This document shows positions 44,854 through 57,152 of a DNA stretch of 64,000 nt, piece after piece. This stretch comes from Microthyrium microscopicum (Eukaryota > Ascomycota > Dothideomycetes > Microthyriales > Microthyriaceae). Where the stretch lies: assembly GCA_010405405.1 (NCBI GenBank), contig MU004234.1, forward strand, positions 2,001,642-2,065,641, read 5' to 3'. Within the stretch, counting starts at the first letter, position 1, and each line of letters begins with the position of its first letter. Under the pieces are notes generated by a model, which was given only the letters and a program-made list of their open reading frames with translations, did no database searches and was not told the origin of the DNA. Both the position numbers and the translations under genes were made by a program.

Positions 44854-47800
44854 ATGTCTTCACCGGCCTTCTTCAATGAAGCGCGATCCCCGATTAATGC
44901 GGGTCCACCACAGGATCTCGGCGACCAGAGCTCAGAAATAGAACGACGGCCCATGCGAGGTAAGGTTAAACACGGCGCCTCAGAAGAGTTATCGCTGACC
45001 CTACCCCTAGTCAAGGTTCTATACACGTTCGATGATCAAAACAAAACCAACTGTCTTGCTCGTCTTCCAACTACTTTATCCGTACGTGTCGTGACTACAG
45101 AGGAACAGACTCAAATTGGTGTTATTGAGCTCAAAACATGTATCAAAGCTATAGTACTTGCAAGGTTTGTGCTCTGTTTTTCTCGAAAACTGTGTTACTG
45201 ACATCATCCGAAAAGCCCAGAGCTTCTTTCCAAGCTCGAAAACGACTATACCGTGTACGCGTACGACTACTCCGAATATGAAACCCCTCTTGTCGGTCAA
45301 GGAATGCTCTCCCGAGTTTTGGCATCGACCTCTCCAACACCAAGCGCGCCTGCTAGTCAATCAGGAACCTGGATCACGGGTCGGGTGTGCAAGAATATAT
45401 TGGGGTTGTTTGCCAATGGAGCCAAGGAGACGTTGGAAGTGAAGCTAAAGCTAGTGGCGGTTCCGAATCAATGTCAAAACGAATATGACCGGACAATGGA
45501 ATCCTACCGATCTCAAACGAGGGGTATGGCTGAATCGTTCAACTTCGACATGGCAAGCAATTTTTCTGCCCACGAAGCTGAGTTGGTTGGAAATACATCG
45601 TTTCCCCCTCAACAAGCTGTTGGAACTGGCAACCGGACGAGTGCTCATGGTGTTGACGCGCTTCAAGACATGCTTACTCCGAATTTCAACAATGACTACG
45701 ATGACTATAGGTCCCAGACCAACTCTATATACGATGGTAGTCGACCGGGTACTCCGGGAGTGGCACCGGGTATGGTTGGAGACGCAGGGAACGGGCTGGA
45801 TATGTCACGACCATCTTCAAGAGCATCAAAACGACCTTCAGCTGGCCCCGATGAGCAAAGTATGGAGGACGGACAGTCAAGAAAGCGGGCACGAGTGACG
45901 CAAGCAGAATGGCAAGGTCGAACAAACTTCGGAGCACAGCCGAACTCATTACGAGTACAGGCGAGCATTGGAGGCTCCATCCGAGAATTCCGACCATCGC
46001 TAGCGGGCAATCATACGCTGAATGAGATAGGCCCTCGAGCTCCAACTCCCCGTCCTGCTGGAAAGCGTCTTCAACCGACCAACCTCTCGCAAAATCAAAG
46101 TGGCTTCAGACGTGGGTCGTCTTTATCAGAACCTTGGACACAGGGACCGCCCTCTGATACCAGTGTTTACGATGATGCAATTAGTAACATTGGATCGAGT
46201 CCTGATATCCCATCATCTCCACCAGTATTTGACCAACAAGACGACTATCAACAGCAGCCACCTAGTAGTCCAATGCTTCCCGAAAACCACTCTTTGCATG
46301 ATAGTGGATTTCAAAGCGATTTTCCCACAGATGCTATTCAATCGGATGCTCCCTTACACGGAGAGTTGGTTGATTCCAACAAGTCCAAAGTCGATCGTTG
46401 GCGAGAAACTCGAATCAGGCGGAATAATAAACGTGCTTGGTCGGAATATGCGCCTGCAGGTAGTGAGCAGAATGAACCACCGCCACCGCCACCAGCACCA
46501 ACACCTCCCACTATGGTGGTAGAGACTTTGAGACAATCACGCGCCCTCAACGCTATCGGCGTATCACATACAATGGCAACAAGCAGTTCATCAAGAAGAA
46601 GCAGCAAGCCTAAGTCCGCAGCTGTTCCATCTTCTGACGTCGGGCTTCCTTTGGAGTCAAATCCTTACCCTTCAAATACTCCACCAGTCCAGACTCACCC
46701 TGGTATCCAACCGTCAACTAATCGTCAACCTTCGACAGCTCAGCCATATCAAAATCATCCAGCTTACCAACTATCAAGTGAAGCGCACGTTGTTCAAGCA
46801 CCTTTGACTCTATTCGAAGAGCTTAGTAGAGTGGCTAGTTCTGGACCAACCACAAAATCGCAAGAACTACAACCTGCCGCAAGCTTAACATCTGGGCCTG
46901 GCACACGAAATATCCCACTTCCCAAGCGCAATCCCACCTCACGACAGGGAAAACGTCCGCCGGTGAGAAGCTCGCTGCCTCGATCTAATACATGGGCAGG
47001 GCCGTCCTCCGATATGGATGTTATCGAAGTTGTTGATGTTGAGGAGATAGTGCCTGGTGTGGAGGACCCAAACAAGAAACAGAAGCTTGGATCCGGCGCG
47101 ATTCGAAGTACTTCAATTTCAAAGCAGTTACATGCGGCGGTCGCTACGGGCGAACCTGCAACGTATTGCATGAATTGTGGAGCGATAGAGACCCCAACGT
47201 GGCGACCATACTGGGTACGAGTGGAATATGGCACTGGAAAAGATGTTGTTTGTGACGACGAGACCGGTATACATTGTGTCCATCCTCTTCACAAGGACGC
47301 GGATGGCAAGACCACTACGTATCGCATCTACAAAAAGACCACGTCCCTGAAACCCGAGGAAAAAGAGATGTTTGACAAATTCGTCCTGTGCAATCGTAGG
47401 TTTCATCCAGGATTCGACAGTTGCTTTGCTAACATGATCTAGCGTGCGGTGATTACTTGCGTAAACATAAAATTCATCGACCGCAAGCCGTTTTTGAGAA
47501 GTACCAAAAATTACCCAAGAAACCAGCAGGTGCAGGGTCAGGTCGGAATCGGAAGCGTACCAGAAATCCTGTCGTACCTTCGTCTGATGCCACCCAAGAT
47601 CCAGCAAGCACTGCCACCGATCAGATGCCTCATAGTGATGTCTATCCTGATCTACCTACCCAGCCGACATATCAGACTCCAAGTGCACCCAAACCCGTTA
47701 AGGACGTCATGGGACCACCAGAGATACCAGAACACACTGCAGTTCTCCCAGATAATGAGAGAGAAACTGCAATGGCTTTGACAAAGGCTCTTCAGCAAAG

Positions 47801-48734
47801 CCCGGCGCGTGCTGTTATCGCCCGCAATAAGGAGAGCCCGGTCGAGATCGTTGAAGGTCTCACGCCCAAGCCATTGAATAGAGTTCTTTTCCCATCTCCT
47901 GGGAAGAGCAATGGGCGGAAATTTTTGGATGATCCTTTCACGACAAGTCCAATATCCGGGTCAGCTGGGAACATCTCAAAGAAGACTTCTACCGAGTGTG
48001 CTCCCCCAACCGACGAGCAGATTCGAACGCCCTTGGAAGAACCCGAGCAAGCCGACAAAGAAAACCAGCCACCGCCCATGGAGACAGACGATAACCTCGC
48101 CGCCTGCTTCTATGATGTGGTAGACACCACAGATATGTCCTCCCCAGCCCGTGCCGAGTTTCTACAATTCTTCAAAACTCCGACCACTTCCAACTCCAAT
48201 AGACGTTCCACTTCCCGTGGTGCTCTTACTGAACTCCCTGAATTGGGCTCCGACGCGCCAAACCTCCCCACTACACCCTCACGCATACCACGCGCAAGTC
48301 CAAACCCACTTACACCCTGGACGAAGCAAATCATGGAAGGTTTCCCCACCTCGCCCAATAACTCCAACACCAACGCTCTCGATCTTAATAGCCACTTCAA
48401 TAACTTTGAACTCAACCAAAATGTTGGCAACGTCTTCGATAGTCCGAATACCCAACTTAACAAAATGCTTAGCTCAGACATCTGGGGCGCACAGAGTGAT
48501 ATGCCGAGTAGTCCGCCTATTATTGCCGGTGGCATAGGTGATGGGCAAAGCTATTTCAATTTCTATGAGGATGCGACAGCCACTGTTGGCGCATATGCCA
48601 GCGCAGATGGCGCGGCGTTGGCTCTAGAGATGGAGAGCGCTGGAGCTGATCAGCCGGTCATGAATCAGGAAGCTATAGATCAGGTGGACACTGAGGGCGC
48701 AGAGGAAAGAACACAGCCCGAGGACGCGGACTAG
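44854..48734 (+). CDS. Ams2/Spt21-like GATA-type zinc finger regulator
   Basis: Exons are 44854-45164, 45216-47395 and 47443-48734 (1260 aa), with introns of 51 and 47 nt. The N-terminal ~180 residues (VKVLYTFDDQNKTNCLARLP, then YTVYAYDYSEYETPLVGQGMLS and GRVCKNILGLF) match the Ams2/Spt21 N-terminal domain. A long Ser/Pro/Gln-rich linker follows. The GATA-like finger uses CMNCGAIETPTWRP and, after about 60 residues, LCNPCGDYLRKHKIHRP; intron 2 splits Asn-Pro inside the second pair. A C-terminal tail has several SSP and acidic motifs. In S. pombe Ams2 activates histone genes and supports CENP-A loading; yeast Spt21 regulates histone transcription. The same frame continues open for about 70 codons after the TAG (see findings). 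Confidence 0.88.
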
Positions 48735-48944
48735 TACCCCGGAGATTCGGATAGCTTGTTCGAAGAGGCGCCTCCGGATAACGGGTGGTGGGACCCAAAA
48801 GACACACCGGCGCTGGAAGAGGATACGGCTTTGTCTTCGAAGACGGTGAATCCGACTGACATAATGAATACCGAAAGCGAGATAACTGAATCGCCAGAGA
48901 AGACGACTAAGTCAACAACGGAGAGCGGAGCGGATTTGCGGTGA
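48735..48944 (+). other. In-frame open extension after the stop of the Ams2-like gene
   Basis: Immediately after the TAG at 48732-48734 the same frame reads on for 69 codons to a TGA. It has the acidic Asp/Glu/Pro/Ser composition of the preceding tail (for example GDSDSLFEEAPPDNGWWDP). No splice pair of plausible length removes the TAG. It could be a former C-terminus cut off by a nonsense mutation, a readthrough extension, or a sequencing error. Confidence 0.55.
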
Positions 48945-49330
48945 TGTTTAAGTGGTGGTTGTAGTATAGTGTATGCCTTACGAAAGCGCGTGCGGTCTTT
49001 AGACCACCTTTGGGCATTATTAGCGAATTGCATATGCTTGCGAACCAAGCATTTACTAATGATCTTTACGTTTTTCATGTTCCTGTGATCTGGTCAGTCC
49101 TGAATGGTGGTGTCAGATATCCTTCAATCTTTGGGTTGGGGTGGATATATTCTAAGGTGTCATTCAAAAGGAAACTGTCCTGCGCTTCCAGATCGCGTTT
49201 GCGAATAATTTAATGCTTGGATAGATAGGAGCACGATAAATCTCTGCTCCGTGAAGGCCTGGAAGAACCAGGGCGAAAAGGCAATTATCTACCTAAACAT
49301 TAGAAGCTCTGTAAGCTTATATAATAGCTT

Positions 49331-49362
49331 GAGGTGCTTAGCGCTTAGCGCGCAAGCACCTC
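49331..49362. repeat. Perfect 9-bp hairpin (GAGGTGCTT/AAGCACCTC)
   Basis: The arms are at 49331-49339 and 49354-49362 with a 14-nt loop rich in GCGC and AGCGCTTA. It may be a hairpin end of a degraded element; I cannot find a partner element boundary. Confidence 0.6.
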
Positions 49363-49397
49363 TCGCCATTAGCGGACATTAGAGATCAAGGATAATT

Positions 49398-49430
49398 AAG
49401 GATGATTGAGGATGATAGAGGATGATAGTC
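49398..49430. repeat. Short tandem repeat, about 10-bp unit (AGGATGATxG)
   Basis: About three near-identical units of AGGATGAT followed by A or T then G lie in tandem. Similar AAGGATGATAGAG copies follow to about 49475, giving a purine-rich block. Confidence 0.6.
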
Positions 49431-52290
49431 ACTATTGGCGGAGAGATTCAATTAAGGATGATAGAGAATAATAGAGCCAATTAGAGTGACGGAAACCTGT
49501 CCCCAAATGAACCAATCAAAGGTCTTACTTTAGGAACCAATCAGAGAGACGAGTTTATATTATATGACGTAGGGCAAATTCATTTCCAGGTGGAAAACTC
49601 ACCAACCTCCCTTTTTCCTTTTTTTACTAATACCATCCCTTCCGAACCTATAAAGGTTCTTCCAGGCGTACATTCTAACTAGCAGATATTTACTCCTCCA
49701 AGCTCATTGTTAATCGAAAACACAGTGCTCAGAGCGGCGTTGGACGGGAGGGTAGGCTATTCTAATCCCTGCACTATTCAGCCAATTAGCAGGCCTGTCT
49801 TCATGTCTCTCCAACTTCATTCCATCCTCTCTGATCAAAGGCGACTTGGAACTTCATATGATATTGGCGCTAAGTTGTCTTTACTAGACTCGCAATAGTG
49901 GAGGTCTCGAGTCTTCACAACATAAAGCGAAATGGCCATGGAAGTGTATATTTCTCATTTACATCAGTTAGAAGTGCTTTGATTTTTAGCAGAGCCTGAT
50001 GTATTGATATATTGTAGGACCATATACGGTTGAAGCGTTTTTTCTTCAGGTTTTACAATGTGGTATATATTTGAATGGGAGTTATTACTGATTATCGCTT
50101 AAATTGTTTTGTGAAAGCGATCGGGAATCCTCATCGTATTACTAATGTGTAAACTTAAGCCACCTTCTGGGGGGGTTACGGTGCTGAGCTATGGGAATCT
50201 CACGTATTCGATTCCAGTGATATTGTTTTTGCTTTCTAGAAGAGCGATTCATTTGAGCCCGTCCTTCTAAGGATGGACTATGTTTTGATTGTAGCTGTTC
50301 ATTCTTTTCCTGGTGTCTAGGCGTATCCAGCGCTCATAATTGATGGCTTTCTACAAGTCTCGGGATTATAGGTGTATCAGTAGCGCTACCCAAGCTTGAA
50401 CGGAATACGACGTACTCACACAAGCGTATAGCGTATCTTGATCCGTTGTTCGGGATGGGAGGAATAGTTCTAGTTTTGACCCGCAGCTTCCCGACAACGG
50501 ACGATGCACAGGTCGTAGATCAGTCTTTCCCTTTGCTGATGCAGTAGAATTGTTCAATGTGATGGGACTGGAAGCAAACTATTTGCCAAGTCCCATTCAC
50601 AAAGCGGCGAGTTGATACTGCGTAATGGGTTGCTCCACACAGGCAGATTCAACCTGAAGCAATCAAGCTGGAACCAGTTCGAACGAAGTCGGGTTTCAAA
50701 ATGGCTCAGTGGCAATGAGTCTCGCCAGAAGCCTCTGATTTAAACAGGTCAGCAGAACATACTCTAGCAGAGCTTTACACGGCTTCAATCACAAGAGGTC
50801 TAGAATGGGGTAGTGATGACTTAGTAGCTTCGTCATTGACGATACAAGTCACAAGAGACAAGGCACGGCATGAAGAGGATATTTTTGTTAGTCTTCCTTT
50901 GAGTTAGTCCAAAAGTTACAGGATGGTCAGTTGTTGGGGATCGTTGTTAAGGGATCTTCTCATGGATTTTATTTTTGAAAACGACGTGCAGTGTAGTATA
51001 TGTTTAAAAGTAGGTGTTTTCTAATTCATATCACAATTTAGCTCTGTAAATGCGGTCCAGGAAATGTCACCACATGACTAACCGAAACTAAGCCACGCGC
51101 GGTCTGGGCGAGGTGCGGAGTAACGGAGTTCCCAAGTTCAATTCCTGTGATAAACACTTTCCTACTCAATTCGAAATTAATAATTCTATTGGATTTAGTT
51201 TTATTTTTTGCTTTCAGCCCACAAATTCTTTTTTTTATTCCTTCAAAAGCCCAAGTGGCCCTATTTTATGATAGTATTGTACTCAGTGGTGGTTGACAAT
51301 CTCATTGTTCCAAAGCTAAGATACGTCACACCAGGTGCCGAATCTAACTCTCCATACCATTGCCTGGGCTTTCCAATTATTGAGCCCGCACTTCGAACTT
51401 GAGCATGCTGCTAAAGAATTGTTTTTCATTCATTATCAGCTTGTCTTCAAGACATAATCATGGGTTTCGAATGAAGCGGAGTACAGTGTCATTCTTCCGT
51501 GTCTGCAACTATCAAGTGTTCCCAGGCTCGGCAAGCTATTCGATTCAATGGCGCTCCATTATTTTGCAGGCCTTGAGGATAACTTCTAAGCCAGAAGGAT
51601 AATTGGGGTCGTCCTTCGAGCTTCCGTCAGTACGGGCACGTGTGACACATATTATGCTACCTTTGGAAGTGTCACCTAGGTCTCGTTCGAAAAGAGTTGA
51701 ATATGGATCAGCAAGCACTTCGGCCGCTTTATAAGATGCCAATTTTGTATAAAAAGCTAGAAATGATTACACAGTTATCGTTAATGGAAAAGCTTTCAAA
51801 CCAAGAATTATATTACTTTGCAGTTGTTATCTAAAACTTTTAATACCGTGAGCAGGGCAAAACAACTACCAGACTTTACTTCAACAAGGCGCAATGTGAA
51901 TGACATCTGGCATGTGGCAGCTCCAAACAAAGCTGTCTAATTGAAAGGAGTGCCATCTGGAGGTTCTAAGTACGAAGTTCCATCGCACTTGATGGTTACG
52001 ATAGTAAGCTACTTCGCTAGCTCAAAATCCTACACGTAGCTATCTGCCTAGAGGTTTTGCAGGACAGGATAAGTGTATCGATGAATTGTCGTAGCTGCAA
52101 AGGGTTTCTCTTTTAGTTAACAAAACACAAAAAAAAGAACTTAGCACATCTGGTGGATCGAGTTCACCCAATAAAGTTGGTCAGTAGAACTGTGAAAGAA
52201 AGCAGAAAACCGTACGGGATGCATCATTAGGCCAATAGCTTCTGGTTCTGTGGTACTCAGACTGCGTTTCTCCGTTCGAGCAGGCGCTTT

Positions 52291-53757
52291 TCAAGCTTCA
52301 GTGAATGCAACTTCGTTCTCTTTGATATCGAGGAGGAGAATTCTTCTTCGAAGATCGCGGAGCGCAGAGGCCTTGTGAGGAGCGTCGTCGAACTTTCCTG
52401 CAGGAAAGAACAAGTCGGCCTTGCCGAAATCTAGCACCATTGCCTCTCGCTGGATATCTGCAAGGCTCAGAAACCTTAAGCGGTTGTTGTTGCTCTTAGT
52501 CCGGCGAAAGGGGTTCATCTTTTTCTTCTTGGTAGGAACTATCAGTCCCAAGAAGCCCATCGATTGCCGCTTGGAGTGAGCACTACCTGAGCCGGATGCC
52601 AAAGGACCAACTCTCAAACCGAATGTTGTTGGGTCGCTATCCCAAAGCTCGCGCTGCTGGATTCCACAAGTATGATCTGCGATGAGGTTGCCGACGATGT
52701 TCTGAAAGGTATGTCTGTCGTTCGTATGTCCTGGTATCTGGATAAAGTGTATGTCGATGTGGAAAGACCAGAGGTAGTGGACTAGTTTGATGACCTCATG
52801 ACCCAAGGAAATGAACAGATCGGAAACCGTAATTGAAGCAGGATCGGAAAGGAACTGAAGGGGATTCTTTCCATCGACAAAGATGGTAAGAGTGGTGCCT
52901 GGCTTTGGTTCCCCTTCGAAGATGATCAGTCGAAGCAGAATGGCGATACCCATCATCTCAGCTTCGTTGTTGTCACTTCCAGTCAGATAAGCTCCTTTGC
53001 GAACCCAATCTTGGTGCTTTGGGTCGCGATATGCGTCTGGAGAAGTAGCGTGTCGAAAGGTTCCAGCACCTCCTAGAGGTTTGGGTACATTTTGGATGTT
53101 TGCTTTCCCACAAGATCCATCAGAGTAACCAAAAATCAGGTTAGGATGCACTACCTTGGAAAGAGCCGCCTCCAGGGCCACACTGTACTTCTTTTCCTTG
53201 AATATGATTACGGTCGCAGGTAGCGCTTGGGAAGGAGGAGAGAAATATTCCACATCCTCGATTCGGTAGTTGAGAACTTTCGCTTTTGCCTTGATATCGT
53301 CAGAGAATTCGAGAATGCTTATGGCCGCTTCCAAGATCCCCAGCTCTTTTAGTGCTAGGTTCGGATATCTATGATCAGTCTGCACATTATCAGTAACTCG
53401 GAACTTCATTACCACGGGAAAGGCGGCAGCAACCAAGCCCGCTTGACCGGACCTCCCAAATGCGCTAGAACTGAAGTGGTGTAGATAATGTCATAACATG
53501 TAATGAGTACCATGAATGGTGGTCACGTAATGAAATCACAGTATCCGCAATAGTTCAATGTTTTCACGAGTCTGTAAGGTGGAGGAAGCTACCGGCGGTG
53601 GTAAAATGCATGATTCAAAGGCGCGCCCGCAACGTGATGCTTTAGAACTTACCGCATGGATGCGCTCGGGAAGCTGCGCGAACTCAGGCAGGTCACGCTG
53701 CCGACGGAAAGTCCAGAGAGGTTGATCTTCGGGATCGTCAGGCTTGAATAAGCCCAT
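52291..53757 (-). CDS. Second RNase H-fold protein, solitary
   Basis: Exons are 53757-53653, 53571-53540 and 53464-52291, giving 436 aa. The 32-nt middle exon (TRENIELLRIL) is required to keep the conserved-looking RILAFGRSGQAGL junction in frame. The RNase H-like domain runs from about residue 155 to 330: LIFGYSDGSC supplies the first Asp, GSDNNEAEMMGIAILL the Glu, LTIFVDGKNPLQFL the second Asp, and IQIPGHTNDRHTFQNIVGNLIADHTC the terminal His and Asp. A basic C-terminal extension with KKKKMNPFRRTKSNN follows, possibly a nuclear signal. The N-terminal part is unknown. Like the gene at 38.8 kb it has no adjoining reverse transcriptase. The two proteins share only the catalytic pattern, so they are distant relatives or independent. 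Confidence 0.75.
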
Positions 53758-56073
53758 GATCAATATGAGGACGAGGCGACAGTAGAGGAATAATGGCGCA
53801 GCTGTATTTGAGAGACAAGCAGAAGTGATAGTGAGGGTTGCGGAAAAGTTCAACAGCAACGAGAACGAATTTGTGGTGGGAGAAGTATTTGAAGGTAAGC
53901 GGTGTCGATTTGATAGATTGTAGAATAAGGCAGCAGTCCACACTCACTGAAAGTGACAGCATGCTCGAGGTGCCTCCCTCATTGCTGGCTTGACTGCTCC
54001 TGCCAACTACAATTACCTAGCTGTCTGCATACGGCATAGAGCTTCTAGGCCGCTTGTTTCTCCCACCTCGTTCAATATTCTCTGTACTCCAGTTCCTTAG
54101 TATTCCACCATGATACTTCCATAGATTGCAATAAAGCGCCGCGTTATTGAAAGACATTCCAATTGGCACTATGAGGTGAGTACATTTTCCAAGAATTTGA
54201 TTGGTCAGTTTTAATGCTGTCAGTCCCGGACTAGGAACCAATTAGTGGCCCCGTTTTTATGTTTTTCCTGTGCACTTGCGCTCATTGCCTTCCTAGTAGT
54301 AGGCTAACCTGAAGCTATGTTTTCTTCTCAAGCCGTTTAGATTTGGCTGTTATGCGGTAGGAAGGAGCATTATCAAAAAGTCCAGTTCCGAACTAGATTT
54401 TGCTCCATTTGTATATGCCATGAGCCGATTGGGCATGATCGAATAGTCTACTAAGAATAAATACCGAGGCCTGAAAAGCAAAACGAAAGGTAAAAATATT
54501 CAGAAGGAGCGCCTGGGTTTTTGAAAAATGGGATCAATAGGTCTGATATGGGATACAAGCTCCCCCCGGTGGGCTATACGCCGACAAAGGCTCAACGTCA
54601 TCCAGTAACTGAGCGACCTCAAAGAAACAAGAACGATGGCAGCCATGGTCCTTTGGAATTTGGATGATAAAGATAAGCTTAGCTATTTTACAATAAAACA
54701 GCTGTTAGCATTAATGTAGTTCAAAAATGAGCTCCGGATGTTTGTGCTGATATATTGCTTTTGCTTGGAAAGGAAACATTTAAGGCACCATAAATGCCAT
54801 TGTTGATGATACCACTTTGTAACTTTGTTAAAGCGGCAGAAAGTAGATAACAATTGTTCTTGTATCAGGAAGCTAGATCCAGCCGCGTTAGCGCCTGGGC
54901 TAGGCGCAGAGCAACAGGAACTTCTTCGTATTTGATTTCCGGTGGTATCATATTCAGTGGTCAAACAAAGAAAGTTCAGAATGTATCTTTTTACTTCTTG
55001 TTACCCTTCTCACAGCAATTGGATTTTTTTTGAATGCCAAGCAAGACCTTGCCCGAAATTGGCACTTTAGAATAGTGAGAATATAACCCTCGTAGGCCCA
55101 GAGGAAGATTTGCTGGAGATTCAGTCTCCCTGGTATCCACGCGAAGCTCAATAAAGCCTGACATTGCTTATGATGTTTGAGCACTTGCCGCTCGACGAGC
55201 TTTAGCCCACTCACTGCGCGATGCATTCAAGATGGAGCTTATTCAGCGCGAAAGTCTCTCTGGGAACCCATCTAGTATTGTCTCGGAAGTTCTCGGAATT
55301 CTACAGGTTTTATTTTTCCTCTGGTCTTTTCTGTTTCAGCAAAACCGCAACAGCAACAGCAAGAGCGAGCTAGTATCTAATTGGTGGAATGCTTTGTCTC
55401 GTGGCGATCAACAGCCAATCAAATCCAAGCCTTCATGTTTTTTCCAACTTCATCTCATCAAAGGGTAGAAACACTGGAGATGCAACGAATGTAATTCAAC
55501 TTCAAGGGCGAGATATGATGTTGACTAGGTTTGGAGCGTCATGTCTCCCATTTCCAAGGTATTTATGCTTCGTATGATTCCGGCAAAGTTGAACAGAGCA
55601 AAAATTGCAGGTGGCCTCGAACTCACCACTGTTTATGCGGAAATTTGAACCTTTTAATAGCTTCATTTTGACCGCATCAACTTTCAATTTTGAGGCGCTT
55701 GCGAGCTGAGCCTTGCTAAAGATTGGTTCCAACACAAGCTGGCTTTGAGATGTCAACACTTCGGCTCCTTCTACCACCTCAATACCACTCGGTTGCCACT
55801 ATATCAGGACCTTCACTGCCCCAGTTTATTTTGTTGATTATAACCATAACTTGCTCCCTCGTCTTTGGCGCTCTGGATTCTATATAGCCCAACTACCGCC
55901 GCCGGCATATTGCTTCCCCAGCAAAAATCAGCACCAACTCTATCCCTCAAATCAAACCGTCAGTCCTCGCATCGCTCGTCCTTTCTGCCCAGCACTTCTA
56001 CCTTGAACACTTATGCTCTGCCTCTGGCGTCGATCGCGGCTCGGCTAGCCAGCCCACAAGTGAGACTATTGCC
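53758..56073. other. Gene-poor region upstream of the alanine-rich paralogs
   Basis: 2.3 kb. Only short frames are present, among them a plus-strand frame from an ATG at 55232 (78 aa) with a hydrophobic stretch ILQVLFFLWSFLF that could be part of a small membrane protein; I cannot extend it. The last 70 codons before 56074 are open in frame with the next gene but lack an ATG, so I treat them as leader. Confidence 0.4.
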
Positions 56074-57152
56074 ATGCGGGAAGCAGTAAGTATCTCATCA
56101 AAGCTCCTTCTACTTGCAGTACTAATATAGCTTGAGGGTCCTGTTGACAACTCCACTCTCGATGTATCTGAGATTTGCGATCGTCTTCTGTCTGTAGCAA
56201 TGAATGCATCATCAATGGCGGCCGGACGATTCGATATTCAAATACCTGCGCATAATCCTTCCCACACGAAGCGGAAGGCGGCCTTACTTGACAACGAAGC
56301 AGCACTGAGCAGCTGTCTCACTAGCTCTACAAAGTTCAAGCCTGCCAAAGATACCAATTCTTTCAAAAAGCCGCAACACGGCGCCGCCACCGGTAAACGA
56401 AAGGCACATTTTCTCAATGACGAAATTGCATTTGTAGAGCAATTTCAATTGGTTGCCGGGGGGAACTAGAGCCACTGGACGGCCTCCTGTGGTTTCATCG
56501 AGAAGTTATCGCCAAAATGCCTTGGTTGGAGATAGATATCTGTGCAAATGAGATTACCTTGGCTAGAAATTTTGCTCAAGACGCTTATGCAGCCGTTGAA
56601 GAAGCCGATTACGCTATCCAAAATCTCCATCAAATCGCTGAGATAGCCAAGAAGAAAGTCCAAGCAACTCAAACCGAAAACGACTTGGCCATCGCTGCCA
56701 AGACTTTGTTCGCTGCCAAATCTGGGAAAGCCGAGGACCGCGCGAAAGAAGCTGCAGCCATGGTCACTCGTACTGATAAGGCGGCTGATGAGGCATACGA
56801 CACATCTATTCAAGCTAGCTCGATCGGTACTGCAGCTTGGGAGCGTCTTGGGGAGTACGACTTGACATTTGGTGAGAAAAGTGAGCTCACTCGACAAGCT
56901 TTGGACCTCGAGCGTACAATCGACAGCACCGCTGCTGAAGCCAAGAAGGCGAACAATTGTTACGAAGCTAAGGCTGCTCTGGCTCAAATGGCCGAGGAAA
57001 AAGCTGAGACAGCGGTCATATATGCTACAATGGCTGCCGAAAAAGCCGATATGGCAAAGGTTGAGCTCGATTCGTCCAAGAAAGCAGCTCATATTGTTCA
57101 AGAGAGATTGGATAATCTTCCTAATACCAAGCTTCAAACTGTCGAGACTTGA
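56074..57152 (+). pseudogene. Alanine-rich helical protein, paralog 1, interrupted by a one-base frameshift
   Basis: Exon 1 (56074-56085, MREA) joins after a 45-nt intron to 56131, and the frame runs to TAG at 56467-56469. The TAG lies right behind a run of six G (56458-56463). One more G there would put the frame into the long downstream ORF that ends at 57152, giving one protein of about 345 aa. The downstream part is highly helical, rich in Ala, Lys and Glu (e.g. AAKTLFAAKSGKAEDRAKEA, AEEKAETAV), with no known domain. It aligns with the intact neighbour at 58169, including W-x-x-L, then EKS-x-x-TR-x-x-L-x-LE at identical spacing. It could be a real pseudogene, a homopolymer sequencing error, or two small genes. 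Confidence 0.6.

Larger units (their letters stand above)
48945..52290. other. Gene-poor accessory stretch
   Basis: About 3.3 kb without a supported gene. It contains the hairpin and short tandem repeats listed at 49331-49430. Two places have a TTCGATTCC/TTCAATTCC box, like the B box of tRNA genes (near 50205 and 51135), but no A box or cloverleaf. There are scattered AT-rich segments too. Short frames (49707-49898, 51208-51402, 51399-51602) show no domain. It resembles decayed repeat or gene debris. Confidence 0.4.

Noticed and set aside
50160-50215. Possible tRNA gene with TTCGATTCC
   Set aside because: The B-box-like motif alone is present; stems and A box are missing.
51095-51150. Possible tRNA gene with B-box-like GTTCAATTCC
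   Set aside because: No A box, no acceptor stem and no cloverleaf.
56466-57137. 223-codon minus-strand frame opposite paralog 1
   Set aside because: Arises because Ala/Lys/Glu codons read Ser/Phe/Leu on the other strand; the sense frame is shared with paralog 2.
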